Assembly: GCA_021807265.1 (NCBI GenBank)
Contig: JAKAPH010000002.1
Span: forward strand, 1-44,617
Length of the DNA: 44,617 bases
From: Actinomycetes bacterium
GTDB taxonomy: Bacteria; Actinomycetota; Acidimicrobiia; Acidimicrobiales; RAAP-2
Direction: 5' to 3'
Part shown: piece after piece, positions 7,669 to 16,564 of the stretch
Position numbering within the stretch: position 1 is the first letter of the stretch
How the letters are laid out: the number at the start of each line of letters is the position of its first letter
The notes under the pieces: generated by a model
What the model was told of the DNA's origin: nothing
Databases searched by the model: none
Seen by the model: only the letters and a program-made list of their open reading frames with translations
Position numbers and translations under genes: made by a program

Positions 7669-9387
7669 CTAGAGCGTCGTTGGCGACCACGCCGCCATCT
7701 CGTCGACGAACAGGTCCAGCCCGACGGGTCCGAGCTCGAGGGCGCGCTGGTGGAAGGACTTCAGGTCAAAGCGCGCCCCGAGGCGAGTTCGGGCGGCCTC
7801 GCGCACCTCGAGCCAGCGCCGTTGGCCCAGTTTGTAGGAGATCGCCTGGCCCGGCATGCCGAGGTAGCGGTCGACCTCGGACGCGGCGCTCGCGGGCTCT
7901 TCGATCGCCCACTCCTCGAGCATCGCGACGGCCATCGCGGGCGTCCAGCGTCGGCCCGAGCAGTCACCGAGGCTGCCGAGCACGCCGAGGTCCTCGGGGG
8001 CGTCGAGCCCGAGGTGCAGGCCGATGTCCACGACCACCCGCGCCGCTCGCAGCGCCTGGCCGGCCAGATACCCGAACTCCTCGGCCGGGCTTGCGTAGCC
8101 CCCGAGCTCTTCCATCAGCCGCTCGGCGTACAGCGCCCACCCCTCGCCGTAGCCCGACGTCCAGCCCCGCAGACGATGGAAGCGCGACTGGCGCTCGGCC
8201 GCGAGGATCGCGATCGACGCCTGGAGGTGATGGCCAGGCACGGCTTCGTGGTACCAGGTCGCGGGGAAACGCCACCAGGCGAACGACGTCGCCCCCATCG
8301 TCGGGTACCACGTGGTGCCCGGGCGCGACAGGTCCTCGCTCGGTGAGATGTAGTACGCGGCGGCGGCCGACCCCTCGGGCGCGATACGCACGTCACAGAA
8401 CTTGACGCGCGGATCGATGTCGAAGTGACGGCCGTCGAGCCGCTCGACGGCAGCCTCGACGAACGAGTGCAGCCGCGCGAGCAGCGCCTCGGTGCCGACG
8501 ATCCGCTGGCCCGGGTCGCGATCGAGGAACTCGGCAGCCTCGCGCAGCCCGGTGGCCTCGGGATACATCGTGGCGGCGAGCTCGAGCATCCGCTCGTGGA
8601 TCGCGCGCGACTCCGCCCACCCCCACTGGTAGAGCTCGTCGAGGTCGATCGCCGCGCCGGTGAAGTAGGTCGCCCAGGTCGCGTAGCGCTCCCGGCCGCA
8701 CCCCTCGTCGAGCGTCGTGCGCGGCGCCGCCGCCGACGTCAGCCAATCGGCGAGGTCACCGCAGGCCCGGTCCGCCGCGGCGGCGCCCGCCGCGAGCCCG
8801 GACTCATCGGCGTCGACACCGGTCGAGGTCGCGACCCGACGCGCCAGGTCGGCGAACGACCCGTCGGCGTAGGTCCGCGCCTGCTCGGCGACGCCGAGCA
8901 CGTGCCGGCGCGGCGGCAGCTGGTCGCTCGTCGCCGACTCCATGGCACCGCGCCAGCTGGCGAGTGACGCACCAACCGCGTGCAGGCGGGCCGCGACGAC
9001 CGCGGCGTCGTCGGGCGTCGCCGCGGCCATGAGTTCGAAGACCTGGCGGATCTCGGACAGCGGTGACCAGATGACCGAGAAGGTCCGGCGCATCTCGCCG
9101 CTCGCCAGCAGTGCTCGATCACTCGAGAGTCGCTCCGCGATGACGGCGGCCGCGATGCGGTCAACGTCATCAGTCGGCTCGAACGACTCGAGTGCCTGGA
9201 GGGACTCCCCGAGGAAGCGCTCGTCGTCGGCCCGGTGCGCGAGCGAGAAGTCTGGGAGCTGGTCGTCGAAGCCGGGGACACCGGCGTTCGTCGCGAAGAG
9301 TGGATCGCGCGCGGCGAGCTCGTCGACCAGCCGGTCGGCGAACTCGAACAGGGGCGATCGGGCGGGTGCGGGTTCGTGCAGGGTCAC
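7669..9387 (-). CDS. DUF885 family protein (putative metallopeptidase-like)
   Basis: A 572-residue protein with the DUF885 hallmark YHEAVPGHHLQAS at about residue 378, a HExxPGHH variant of the zinc-peptidase helix, plus the C-terminal SYKLGQRRW region typical of the family. Several members are annotated as secreted or lipoprotein peptidases; here no signal peptide is present, so a cytoplasmic protein is predicted. Peptidase activity is inferred from the motif only. The start is GTG at 9387 (VTLHEPAPARSP); no clear ribosome binding site is visible. It is followed 88 bp later by the methyltransferase start region and preceded by the OYE-family oxidoreductase gene on the same strand. Confidence 0.85.
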   Translation of the reverse strand: MTLHEPAPARSPLFEFADRLVDELAARDPLFATNAGVPGFDDQLPDFSLAHRADDERFLGESLQALESFEPTDDVDRIAAAVIAERLSSDRALLASGEMRRTFSVIWSPLSEIRQVFELMAAATPDDAAVVAARLHAVGASLASWRGAMESATSDQLPPRRHVLGVAEQARTYADGSFADLARRVATSTGVDADESGLAAGAAAADRACGDLADWLTSAAAPRTTLDEGCGRERYATWATYFTGAAIDLDELYQWGWAESRAIHERMLELAATMYPEATGLREAAEFLDRDPGQRIVGTEALLARLHSFVEAAVERLDGRHFDIDPRVKFCDVRIAPEGSAAAAYYISPSEDLSRPGTTWYPTMGATSFAWWRFPATWYHEAVPGHHLQASIAILAAERQSRFHRLRGWTSGYGEGWALYAERLMEELGGYASPAEEFGYLAGQALRAARVVVDIGLHLGLDAPEDLGVLGSLGDCSGRRWTPAMAVAMLEEWAIEEPASAASEVDRYLGMPGQAISYKLGQRRWLEVREAARTRLGARFDLKSFHQRALELGPVGLDLFVDEMAAWSPTTL

Positions 9388-9414
9388 GACGTCGATTGTT
9401 GCACGACTCCTACG

Positions 9415-11397
9415 TCAAATCGCCGTCGCGACGCGCAACCCGTCAAGCACCGCCTCCTCGACCGTGCGGGGCGCGAGACAGTCGCCCACGAGTTGCACGG
9501 GGATCGTCATCGTGCCCAGCTCGTCGGCGAGGTCGCTTGCCGGTCGACGCGCGGTCGCCAGCACCACCGCCGCCACGTGGTCGAGCAGCACCGGCTCGTC
9601 GGTCAGGACGTGCTGGAGGTAGACCGTGTCGTCGTCGGCCCCGAAGAGCCGCACGAGGGGCAGTACCGTCACCCGAGCGCGCGCGAGCGCCGCGAGCTGC
9701 TCGTCGCGCACGTACTGCTGGAGCGAGGCGCCGGCGACGTAGCCCGGGGTCGCGAGAGTCACGTCGTGACCGCTCGCCGCGAGGAGCCGCGCGACGCCCA
9801 CGCCCACCCAGTCGTCGCGCCAGTCGACCACCACGACCCGACCCGGCGGCACCGGTGCGCGGAGCAGGACCGCATCGGCGTCGAGGATCGTCGGCGAGCC
9901 GAGGACCTCCATCGGCACCCGGAAGGGCCGAGCGCCCGTGGCGATCACGACGTGCTCGAAGGACTGTGCCTCGACGAGGTCGCGGTCCACGGTCGAGTTG
10001 AGCACGATGTGCACGCCGGCGCGGCGGGCCTCGCCCTCGAGGTTCGTGGCGACGCCGCCGAACTCGTCGCGACCCGGCAATCGCTGAGCGAGCAGGACCT
10101 GGCCGCCGAGGCGGGCTGACGCCTCGTGCAAGGTGACGCGGTGTCCGCGCTCGGCCGCCACGGCCGCGGCCTTGAGTCCCGCCGGGCCACCGCCCACCAC
10201 GAGGACCTCGCGCGGCGTGGCGGCGCGAACCCGACGGCCCAGGGTCAGCTCGCGTCCGGTCTCGGGGTGCTGGATGCACGAGATCGCAAAGCCGGCGTGG
10301 AAGTGGCCGATGCACGCCTGGTTGCAGGCGACACAGGCGCGGATCTCCTCGGCTCGCCCCTCGCGGGCGAGGTTCGCCATCGTTGGATCACAGATCATCG
10401 CCCGGGTCATCACGCAGGCGTCGGCGAGCCCATCGGCGATGATGCGTTCCGCCTCCTGGGGCTGGTTGATCCGGCCGGCGACGAAAACCGGGACGCCCAC
10501 CGCCTCCTTCACCTGCCTCGCCGACGGGGCGACGTAGCCGTTGGGCAGTTCCATGGGTGGCGCGATGTGGTCCGAGCCGGCCAGCGTCGCCGACGTGCCC
10601 GTCGTGACGCTCACGTAGTCGATCACACCCGCGCCGTCGAGCGCGCGGGCCGCGCGAAGGGCGAGATCGGGTGCGAGACCCCGCGGATCGCGCTCGTCCA
10701 TCGACAGGCGCAGCCCGACAATCGGTTCCGGACCGAGCTGGTCGCGGATGGCCCGCACGGTCTCCACGAGGAACCGTTGGCGGCCGGCCTCGTCACCGCC
10801 GTACTCGTCGTCGCGCTCGTTGACGAAGGGGTTGAGGAACTGCGCGGGCAGGTAGCCGTGGCTCGCGACCACCTCGACGCCGTCCAGCCCCGCGCGGACG
10901 AGCCGCTCGGCGGCCCGGCCGTAGCCGTCGATGATCTCGATGACCTCGTCGTGGGTGAGGGCCCGTGGCATCACGCGGAAGCGCTCGTTGGCGACCGCCG
11001 AGGGGGCGACCGCGGCCGGCAGGGTGCCGTCGCGTGACTCCATCACCTCACGACCCGGGTGGAAGAGCTGGCCGACGATGGTGGTGCCGTAGCCGTGCAC
11101 GACGTCGGCGAGGCGCCGGTAGCCCTCGATGCAGTCGTCGTCGGTCGCCATAAGCACGTGCGCGGTGTAGCGCGCCGTCTCGTGGACGCCGGCGACCTGG
11201 ACGACGATGAGTCCGACGCCGCCGGCGGCGCGCGCCTCGTGGTACGCGATGAGCTGCTCGGTGATGCGCCCGTCCTCGACCATCACCGTGTCGTGGCCCG
11301 AGGAGACGACGCGGTTCTTTACGGTCGTGCGGCCGACGACGAGGGGCTCGAAAAGCCGGTCGAAGGAACCCGCTATCGCTGCAGTCCGGCCTGGCAC
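9415..11397 (-). CDS. OYE/FadH-type FMN, FAD and 4Fe-4S oxidoreductase
   Basis: A 660-residue multidomain enzyme built like 2,4-dienoyl-CoA reductase: an N-terminal Old-Yellow-Enzyme TIM barrel (residues ~10-340; FDRLFEPLVVG, NPFVNERDDEYGG), a cluster-binding segment with Cys355, Cys358, Cys362 and Cys374 (C-x2-C-x3-C-x11-C), then a pyridine nucleotide/FAD domain starting at VLVVGGGPAGLKAA. It probably transfers hydride from NAD(P)H to an enone or enoyl thioester. Among relatives, mycofactocin-associated oxidoreductases look similar, but no mycofactocin gene is in this window. GTG at 11397 follows TAGCCT by 6 nt without a ribosome binding site, suggesting a leaderless mRNA. Confidence 0.88.
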   Translation of the reverse strand: MPGRTAAIAGSFDRLFEPLVVGRTTVKNRVVSSGHDTVMVEDGRITEQLIAYHEARAAGGVGLIVVQVAGVHETARYTAHVLMATDDDCIEGYRRLADVVHGYGTTIVGQLFHPGREVMESRDGTLPAAVAPSAVANERFRVMPRALTHDEVIEIIDGYGRAAERLVRAGLDGVEVVASHGYLPAQFLNPFVNERDDEYGGDEAGRQRFLVETVRAIRDQLGPEPIVGLRLSMDERDPRGLAPDLALRAARALDGAGVIDYVSVTTGTSATLAGSDHIAPPMELPNGYVAPSARQVKEAVGVPVFVAGRINQPQEAERIIADGLADACVMTRAMICDPTMANLAREGRAEEIRACVACNQACIGHFHAGFAISCIQHPETGRELTLGRRVRAATPREVLVVGGGPAGLKAAAVAAERGHRVTLHEASARLGGQVLLAQRLPGRDEFGGVATNLEGEARRAGVHIVLNSTVDRDLVEAQSFEHVVIATGARPFRVPMEVLGSPTILDADAVLLRAPVPPGRVVVVDWRDDWVGVGVARLLAASGHDVTLATPGYVAGASLQQYVRDEQLAALARARVTVLPLVRLFGADDDTVYLQHVLTDEPVLLDHVAAVVLATARRPASDLADELGTMTIPVQLVGDCLAPRTVEEAVLDGLRVATAI

Positions 11398-11403
11398 GCC
11401 CCG

Positions 11404-11409
11404 AGGCTA
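11404..11409 (-). promoter_or_regulatory. -10 element TAGCCT of a leaderless promoter
   Basis: On the minus strand TAGCCT lies 6 nt before the GTG of the OYE-type oxidoreductase, in the short gap after the MazG-like gene. No Shine-Dalgarno sequence is present. Confidence 0.45.
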
Positions 11410-11433
11410 CTCACGAGCGGCGTCGGCCACGAA

Positions 11434-11754
11434 CTAGCGGACCGGCGGGAATCGATGCTCGTTCGCGGCCAGCTTCGCGCGCACCACCGCGGCGAGGTCG
11501 ACGTCGAGCACGTCGCCCAGTCGAAGCAGGAAGATGAGGACGTCGGCCATTTCGAACTCGATGGCGTGGCGGTGCTCGGGCGTCAGTCGGTCGCTGGCCG
11601 ACCCCTCTGGCGTCAGCCATCGGAACTCGGCGACGAGCTCGCCGGCCTCGCCCGCTATCGCCATCACCAGGTTCTTGGGCGTGTGAAACGGCCCCCACTC
11701 GCGCGCCTCGGCGAACGCTCGCGTCTCGACGCGCAGTTCCTCCAGCTCACCCAT
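11434..11754 (-). CDS. MazG-like nucleotide pyrophosphohydrolase
   Basis: A 106-residue all-alpha NTP pyrophosphohydrolase of the MazG/RS21-C6 superfamily. The metal-binding signature is seen as GEAGELVAEFRW (E-x-x-E helix) followed by FEMADVLIFLLRLGDVLDVDL (E-x-x-D helix), the same order as in dCTP pyrophosphatase-like proteins. It is expected to hydrolyse a (d)NTP to its monophosphate and pyrophosphate, as house-cleaning. ATG at 11754 has GGAGAGG a few bases upstream. The length equals that of stand-alone single-domain members. Confidence 0.85.
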   Translation of the reverse strand: MGELEELRVETRAFAEAREWGPFHTPKNLVMAIAGEAGELVAEFRWLTPEGSASDRLTPEHRHAIEFEMADVLIFLLRLGDVLDVDLAAVVRAKLAANEHRFPPVR

Positions 11755-11856
11755 GGTGCCCCTCTCCGTCGCCCGCCGGTGCGACCGTGCGCGAGCCGTG
11801 CCCGAGGGCGAGCATCGCGATGGTCCCGTAGAGTAGCCCGGGTAGAAGGGAACCCG

Positions 11857-12543
11857 ATGACCACCCCCCGACGTCGCACCATGATCCCGTTCGCGCTGCT
11901 CGCGGTCCTCGTCATCGCGAGCGCGATCACGGCGTGGCTCTCGAACAACTCGGCGGCCACGAGCGCGCCCGGTCCCGAGGGCGTGCCGGTGTTGAACGTG
12001 CCGGTGCTCGCGCCGAGCGGCTCGGCCGGCGGTGCGCCGGTCGACGGAGTCACCTGTCGCACCATCGGCCAGGAGAAGGTCACCTACCACGTCCACGTGC
12101 TCGTCTCGATCTACGTCAACGGCCAGCGCGAGCGTCTCCCGGCCGGCATCGGCGTCACCGCACCGTCGGTCACCACCGGGTCGGGCCCGACGACCTTCGT
12201 CGACGTGGGCCTGCACGACTGCCTGTACTGGCTCCACACCCACGCCAACGACGGCGTCATCCACGTCGAGGCCCCGGCCAAGGGGCACTTCACCCTCGGA
12301 CAGTTCTTCGACATCTGGGGTCAGCCACTCACCAGCGACCGCGTCGGACCCACCGTCGGGCGCGTCGTCGTCTTCGAGAACGGCGTGCGCTACGCCACGG
12401 ACCCGCGCGCGGTCCCACTGCTCGCCGGCGGGGTGCTCCAGATCGACGTGGGCTCGCCCACCGTCGCCTTCAACCCGATCACCTTTCGCGTTACGGGCCT
12501 CTGTGGCGCCGGCACCACCAGCTGCGTGAGCAAGCCGAGCTGA
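11857..12543 (+). CDS. Membrane-anchored His-rich protein of unknown function
   Basis: A 228-residue protein with an N-terminal transmembrane/signal-anchor segment (residues ~9-28) and an extracytoplasmic domain. The domain carries HVHVLVSIYVNG, GLHDCLYWLHTHANDGVIHVE and FTLGQFFDIWGQPL; I have seen this block in unnamed proteins of actinobacteria and related phyla, without assigned function. The dense His/Cys/Asp/Glu residues in the HTH...IHVE block could bind a metal (inference). Four Cys residues are present, two near the C-terminus (LCGAGTTSCV). ATG at 11857 has GAAGGG 6 nt upstream. Divergent from the MazG-like gene, about 100 bp apart. Confidence 0.8.
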   Translation: MTTPRRRTMIPFALLAVLVIASAITAWLSNNSAATSAPGPEGVPVLNVPVLAPSGSAGGAPVDGVTCRTIGQEKVTYHVHVLVSIYVNGQRERLPAGIGVTAPSVTTGSGPTTFVDVGLHDCLYWLHTHANDGVIHVEAPAKGHFTLGQFFDIWGQPLTSDRVGPTVGRVVVFENGVRYATDPRAVPLLAGGVLQIDVGSPTVAFNPITFRVTGLCGAGTTSCVSKPS

Positions 12544-12642
12544 CGTCGCACGGTGGAGGTCACCGACCAGTTCGCGTCGTGCGGGCGGCGTCACCACCGC
12601 GCACCCACCGCGGCGGTAGCGTCGAGGTAGGACGAGGCCGAG

Positions 12643-13146
12643 GTGAGAGCGACGCGCACCACCGAGCTGGAACGAGTGGTGCGTGACTACCAGTCCGCCG
12701 TGGGCAACTACCTGCGCCGTCGGCTCTACCCGCTCACCGACGGCGACCTCGACGACCTGGTGGCCGAGACCTTCACCGTCGTGTGGCGCCGATTCGAGGC
12801 GATGCCCCGTGACGCCGAGCTCCCGTGGATCATCGGCGTCGCGCGCAACGTCCTGCACAACGCCCAGCGGTCCCGCCGGCGGCGCAGCGCCTACGAGGGC
12901 GCGGTCACCCCGCGCGCCGACGCGTCCTCGACCGAGGACGTCGTCGTCGCCGACGCCCGCGTGCGCCACGGCCTCGAGTCGCTGCACGGCGACGACCGCG
13001 ACGTGCTGCTCTTGCACGTGTGGGACGGCCTCAGCGTCGCCGACGTCGCTCGGGTCCTCGGTGTGACCCCCGACGCGGCGGCGGTGCGGCTGTCACGCGC
13101 GCGCCATCGGTTCCGCGCGTTCTACGAGGAATGGGACGAATCGTGA
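12643..13146 (+). CDS. ECF-family RNA polymerase sigma factor
   Basis: A 167-residue ECF (sigma-70 group 4) factor containing only regions 2 and 4. Region 2 is DGDLDDLVAETFTVVWRRF followed by the promoter-melting LPWIIGVARNVL; region 4 is the helix-turn-helix LSVADVARVLGVTPDAAAVRLSRARHRF. The GTG start at 12643 is preceded by AGGACGAGG. The gene lies 42 bp upstream of a co-directional gene for a membrane protein that may be its anti-sigma factor. Regulon unknown; no obvious autoregulated promoter could be recognised upstream. Confidence 0.92.
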   Translation: MRATRTTELERVVRDYQSAVGNYLRRRLYPLTDGDLDDLVAETFTVVWRRFEAMPRDAELPWIIGVARNVLHNAQRSRRRRSAYEGAVTPRADASSTEDVVVADARVRHGLESLHGDDRDVLLLHVWDGLSVADVARVLGVTPDAAAVRLSRARHRFRAFYEEWDES

Positions 13147-13188
13147 AACTTCGAGTCCGCGCCGGACAGGACCAGCGAGGAGGTCCAC

Positions 13189-14151
13189 ATGCGTGACGCG
13201 TTCGAAGCGCTCGCGGCACAGGACCCCGCACGCCCGTACCAGCACGGCGACCCCGCGGCGCTCGTCGCACGGATCACCGCCGATCGCCGTCGCGCGAGGC
13301 TGCCGGGGTGGTTCCGCCTCGCCGTGGCGGCGGCGGCGAGCGTCTCGGGACTGGTGACCGTCGGACTGGTCGCCGCCCTCTCGGTGGCCCCGACACTCCC
13401 CCTGCTCGCGTTCGCCCCGACGCCGGCGCCGGCGCCGGCCTTTGCCGCCACCAAGTCGGCCCAGAGTCCCGCGACGGCCGGCGTCGCGGCGCCGGCGCGG
13501 CCAGTCGCCGGACGGTTCGGACCGGGCGACTCGCTCGCGAGCGCGTACCGGCTCATGGTTCCTGCGTCGGGGCTCAACGCCACGATGGGTCTCGGCGCGG
13601 CGCTCGGCGTCGTCGGCACGATCGGCGGCTACAACGGCACGGTCTTCAATGAGACGGGCGCGTCGGGTTCTCGCATCACTTACGACACGACGACCGGGAT
13701 CGGCGAGTGGCGCTACAGCGCCGGGTCCTCAACGGGTCTGAGCCCGCTGCGATTCGCCGCCGCGATCGCGAAGCAGCGATGGGGGTACGCCGTCGAGCTC
13801 GGACGCCGGACCGGGTCGAGCCCGGTCATCGTCGACGGGTCGGTGACGACCCTGCGCGTCACGTTCACGGTGCACGACGGCCGCGTCGTGGCCGCGAGCG
13901 GGCCGGCCTTCATCGTCACGGCCATGGTCAACTACCGCCTCCGGTCGCCCAACGACGCGCTCGCGGCGACCTACAGCGAGCACCCGACCGTCGCCACCTC
14001 GGTCGCGCTCTCGTGGTCCCTCTATACGACGGCCGACTACTTCGAGTGGCTCCTGCCGACCTTCGTCTTTCACGGGCACAGCGGCACCCGCCCATGGACC
14101 GGTCAATCCCTCGCGGTGCTCTCCGCCTCGTTGACCGGCACCGCCGGCTGA
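13189..14151 (+). CDS. Single-pass membrane protein, candidate anti-sigma factor
   Basis: A 320-residue protein with a ~43-residue cytoplasmic N-terminus, one transmembrane helix (~residues 44-68), an Ala/Pro-rich linker and an extracytoplasmic domain of ~200 residues with no family I recognise. ATG at 13189 has a strong AGGAGG site. Position after the ECF sigma gene and topology (short cytoplasmic head, sensor outside) fit a membrane anti-sigma factor, but the zinc-finger motif HxxxCxxC of ZAS-type anti-sigma factors is absent, so the role is inferred from context only. Confidence 0.75.
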   Translation: MRDAFEALAAQDPARPYQHGDPAALVARITADRRRARLPGWFRLAVAAAASVSGLVTVGLVAALSVAPTLPLLAFAPTPAPAPAFAATKSAQSPATAGVAAPARPVAGRFGPGDSLASAYRLMVPASGLNATMGLGAALGVVGTIGGYNGTVFNETGASGSRITYDTTTGIGEWRYSAGSSTGLSPLRFAAAIAKQRWGYAVELGRRTGSSPVIVDGSVTTLRVTFTVHDGRVVAASGPAFIVTAMVNYRLRSPNDALAATYSEHPTVATSVALSWSLYTTADYFEWLLPTFVFHGHSGTRPWTGQSLAVLSASLTGTAG

Positions 14152-14152
14152 C

Positions 14153-15751
14153 TCATCGCCGCTCGATGAGGTCGAAGTAGTCGTCGCGCCAGAGGTCGAA
14201 GTACTCCTCGGGCAGCAGGACCGCGTGGGTCGGCTCGAGGCGCTCCACGAACGAGCGCTCGTGACTAACCGCCACGATCGTGCCGCGCCACTGGCGCAGC
14301 ATCTCGCCGAGCGCGTCGACGCTCGCCGGATCGAGGTTGTTCGTCGGCTCGTCGAGGAGCAGGAGGTTCGCCTGTGACGCCGCGAGGATCGCGACGGCGA
14401 GCTTGGCCCGCTCGCCACCCGACAGCGTGCCGGGCAGCTGGTGCGCGGCCGAACCTTTCAGGCCGAAGGCGCCGAGCAGCGCCCGGCGCTGGACCTCGGT
14501 CTCAACGGTGGCGTCGGCGAGGTGCTCGAGCACGGTCTTGGTGAAGTCGAGCTGCTCGTGCTCCTGAGCGAAGTAGCCGACCTCGACGTTCGCGCCGAAG
14601 CGCACCGCGCCGACCTGGGGCTGCTGGGTCCCGGCGAGGCAGCGCAGGAGTGACGACTTGCCCGCGCCGTTACGGCCCACGATCAGGATGCGGTCGCCGC
14701 GGCGGGTGATGAAGGAGGCGTCGCGCAGCACGTCGAGGTTGCCGTAGCGAACGGCGATGTTCTCCACGGTCATCGGCACGTCGCCGCTGCGCGGCGGCTC
14801 GGGCAGGCGGAACTTGACGGTGCGTTCCTTCTTGGTCACCTCGACCCGGCCCGCCTCGAGCTTGCCCACGCGTCGGTCGAGGACCTTGGCCTTGCGCGCG
14901 CGCGCCTCGGTCTGGCCCCGCATCGAGTCCGCCAAGGTCTTCAGCCGGCTGATCTCGGCGTCCTGGGCGACCGCGAGCTTCTCCTCGCTCAGCCGACGCG
15001 ACTCGTCCTGGGCGAGGTAGGAGGAGTAGTTGCCCTTGTACTCGCGCAGTTGGCCGTCGCGCAGGGCGAGGACCCGGCTGATGGCGCGGTCGAGCAGCGG
15101 CAGGTCGTGGCTGATCACGACGACCGTCCCGCGGAACCGTTCCAGTTCGTCAAAAAGCCACCGCTTGGCTGCCATGTCCAGGTGGTTGGTGGGCTCGTCG
15201 AGCACCATGATGTCGGGCTGCTCGTAGAGCACGCGCATGAGGTCGACGCGCCGGCGCTGTCCACCCGAGAGCGAGCTCAGGTCCTCGAGCAGCAGCGACT
15301 CGTCGAGCCCGAGACCCGCCGCGAGGCGCGCCACCTCGGACTCGGCCTCGTAGCCCCCGCGCTCGCCGAAGTCGGCCTCGAGGGTGGTGAAGCGCTCAAT
15401 CGTCTCGTCGGTGGGATCGGCGGCCATGGCGTGGCGCGCGTGCTGCATGTCCGCGTCCAGTTGGTCGAGGCCCCGCGCCGACAGCACGTGCGAGAGCCCG
15501 ATCGGTTCGACGCCCAACCCCCCGGGGATGGGCTCTTGGGGCAGGTGGCTCAGCGATCCCTGGTGGGTGACCCCGCCGCCGATGCGCAGGTGCTCGGGGG
15601 TCTCGCCGCGCAGCACGGCGAGCAGCGTCGACTTGCCGACGCCGTTTCGCCCGACCACGCCGACCTTCTCGCCGTCACCGATGGTGAACGACACGGGATC
15701 GACGATCCGGCGCGCGCCGATCTCAATGGCGAGGTCGCGAACAATAAGCAA
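14153..15751 (-). CDS. ABC-F family ATPase
   Basis: A 532-residue soluble protein with two ABC ATPase domains and no membrane part. Domain 1 has Walker A GRNGVGKST, signature LSGGQRRR and Walker B IMVLDEPTNHLD; domain 2 has GRNGAGKSS, LSGGERAK and LLLDEPTNNLD. The inter-domain linker (residues ~240-320, rich in Lys/Arg/Glu) matches the P-site tRNA interaction motif region. ABC-F proteins bind the ribosomal E site and act in translation or antibiotic protection; the subgroup is not clear here. TTG at 15751 is preceded 7 nt earlier by TAGAGT and has no ribosome binding site, so I predict a leaderless start. Convergent with the membrane protein gene. Confidence 0.9.
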   Translation of the reverse strand: MLIVRDLAIEIGARRIVDPVSFTIGDGEKVGVVGRNGVGKSTLLAVLRGETPEHLRIGGGVTHQGSLSHLPQEPIPGGLGVEPIGLSHVLSARGLDQLDADMQHARHAMAADPTDETIERFTTLEADFGERGGYEAESEVARLAAGLGLDESLLLEDLSSLSGGQRRRVDLMRVLYEQPDIMVLDEPTNHLDMAAKRWLFDELERFRGTVVVISHDLPLLDRAISRVLALRDGQLREYKGNYSSYLAQDESRRLSEEKLAVAQDAEISRLKTLADSMRGQTEARARKAKVLDRRVGKLEAGRVEVTKKERTVKFRLPEPPRSGDVPMTVENIAVRYGNLDVLRDASFITRRGDRILIVGRNGAGKSSLLRCLAGTQQPQVGAVRFGANVEVGYFAQEHEQLDFTKTVLEHLADATVETEVQRRALLGAFGLKGSAAHQLPGTLSGGERAKLAVAILAASQANLLLLDEPTNNLDPASVDALGEMLRQWRGTIVAVSHERSFVERLEPTHAVLLPEEYFDLWRDDYFDLIERR

Positions 15752-15758
15752 GGTATCG

Positions 15759-15764
15759 ACTCTA
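15759..15764 (-). promoter_or_regulatory. -10 element TAGAGT of a leaderless promoter
   Basis: On the minus strand TAGAGT lies 7 nt before the TTG start of the ABC-F gene. It supports TTG rather than a longer upstream frame as the start. Confidence 0.45.
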
Positions 15765-15925
15765 CCGGGACCGCGCGGGCCCACAGCCGAACCGCGCCGA
15801 CCCGCCGGGTCGCCCCGGGGACGACTCGGCACCGTTGGCACCGCGGACACGCGTTGCCGGGGCCTGGGTGTGGGTGCTCACCCCACCATTGTGCCCGACG
15901 GGGCGAGGTGTGAAACGATGGCGAG

Positions 15926-16564
15926 GTGGCCGAACCCCTGCGCATCGATCTCTGGAGCGACGTCGTCTGCCCCTTCTGCTACCTCGGCTCGCGCCAACTC
16001 GAGCTCGCACTCGCGCGCTTCGAGCACCGCGACGACGTCGAGCTCGTCCACCACGCCTTCGAGCTGGACCCGGGCGCGACGCTGAGCCTGGTCAGCCTCG
16101 ATGAGCTCCTCGCGACCAAGTACGCGATGCCCCTGGAGCGTTCGCGGGCGATGCACGAACGCCTCAGCCAGCAGGCCGCCGCGATGGGGCTCACGTGGTC
16201 CCTCGACCGCGCGCGCTCGACCAACACCTTTGACGCGCACCGGCTCGTCGCGCTGGCGGCGACCCAGGACCTCGGCCCCGCGATGGCCCGCCGGCTCCAC
16301 GCCGCCTACTTCAGCGACGGGCTCGTGGTGAGCGACCGTGCCACCCTCGATGAGCTCGCGAGCGAGGTGGGGGTATCGGGATCGGCGTCGCTGTGGGCCG
16401 GCGACGCCTTCGCTGACGACGTGCGCGCCGACGAGCAGCTCGCGAGCGAGCTCGGCATCAGCGGGGTGCCCGCCTTCGTCGTCGACCGCAAGTTCCTCAT
16501 CTCGGGCGCCCAGGGCGACGACCCCATCCTCGAGGTCCTGCACCGCGCCTGGGCGGAACGCTAA
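15926..16564 (+). CDS. DsbA-family oxidoreductase, FrnE-like
   Basis: A 212-residue thioredoxin-fold protein of the FrnE/polyketide-type DsbA group. The active site CPFC (Cys15, Cys18) sits in DLWSDVVCPFCYLG, and the cis-Pro loop is GISGVPAFV near residue 178; the helical insertion between them is typical. No signal peptide, so it acts in the cytoplasm as a disulfide or glutathione/mycothiol-independent oxidoreductase (family inference). GTG at 15926 starts VAEPLRIDLWSD. It runs into gyrA tail-to-tail: the two stop codons are directly adjacent. Confidence 0.9.
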   Translation: MAEPLRIDLWSDVVCPFCYLGSRQLELALARFEHRDDVELVHHAFELDPGATLSLVSLDELLATKYAMPLERSRAMHERLSQQAAAMGLTWSLDRARSTNTFDAHRLVALAATQDLGPAMARRLHAAYFSDGLVVSDRATLDELASEVGVSGSASLWAGDAFADDVRADEQLASELGISGVPAFVVDRKFLISGAQGDDPILEVLHRAWAER

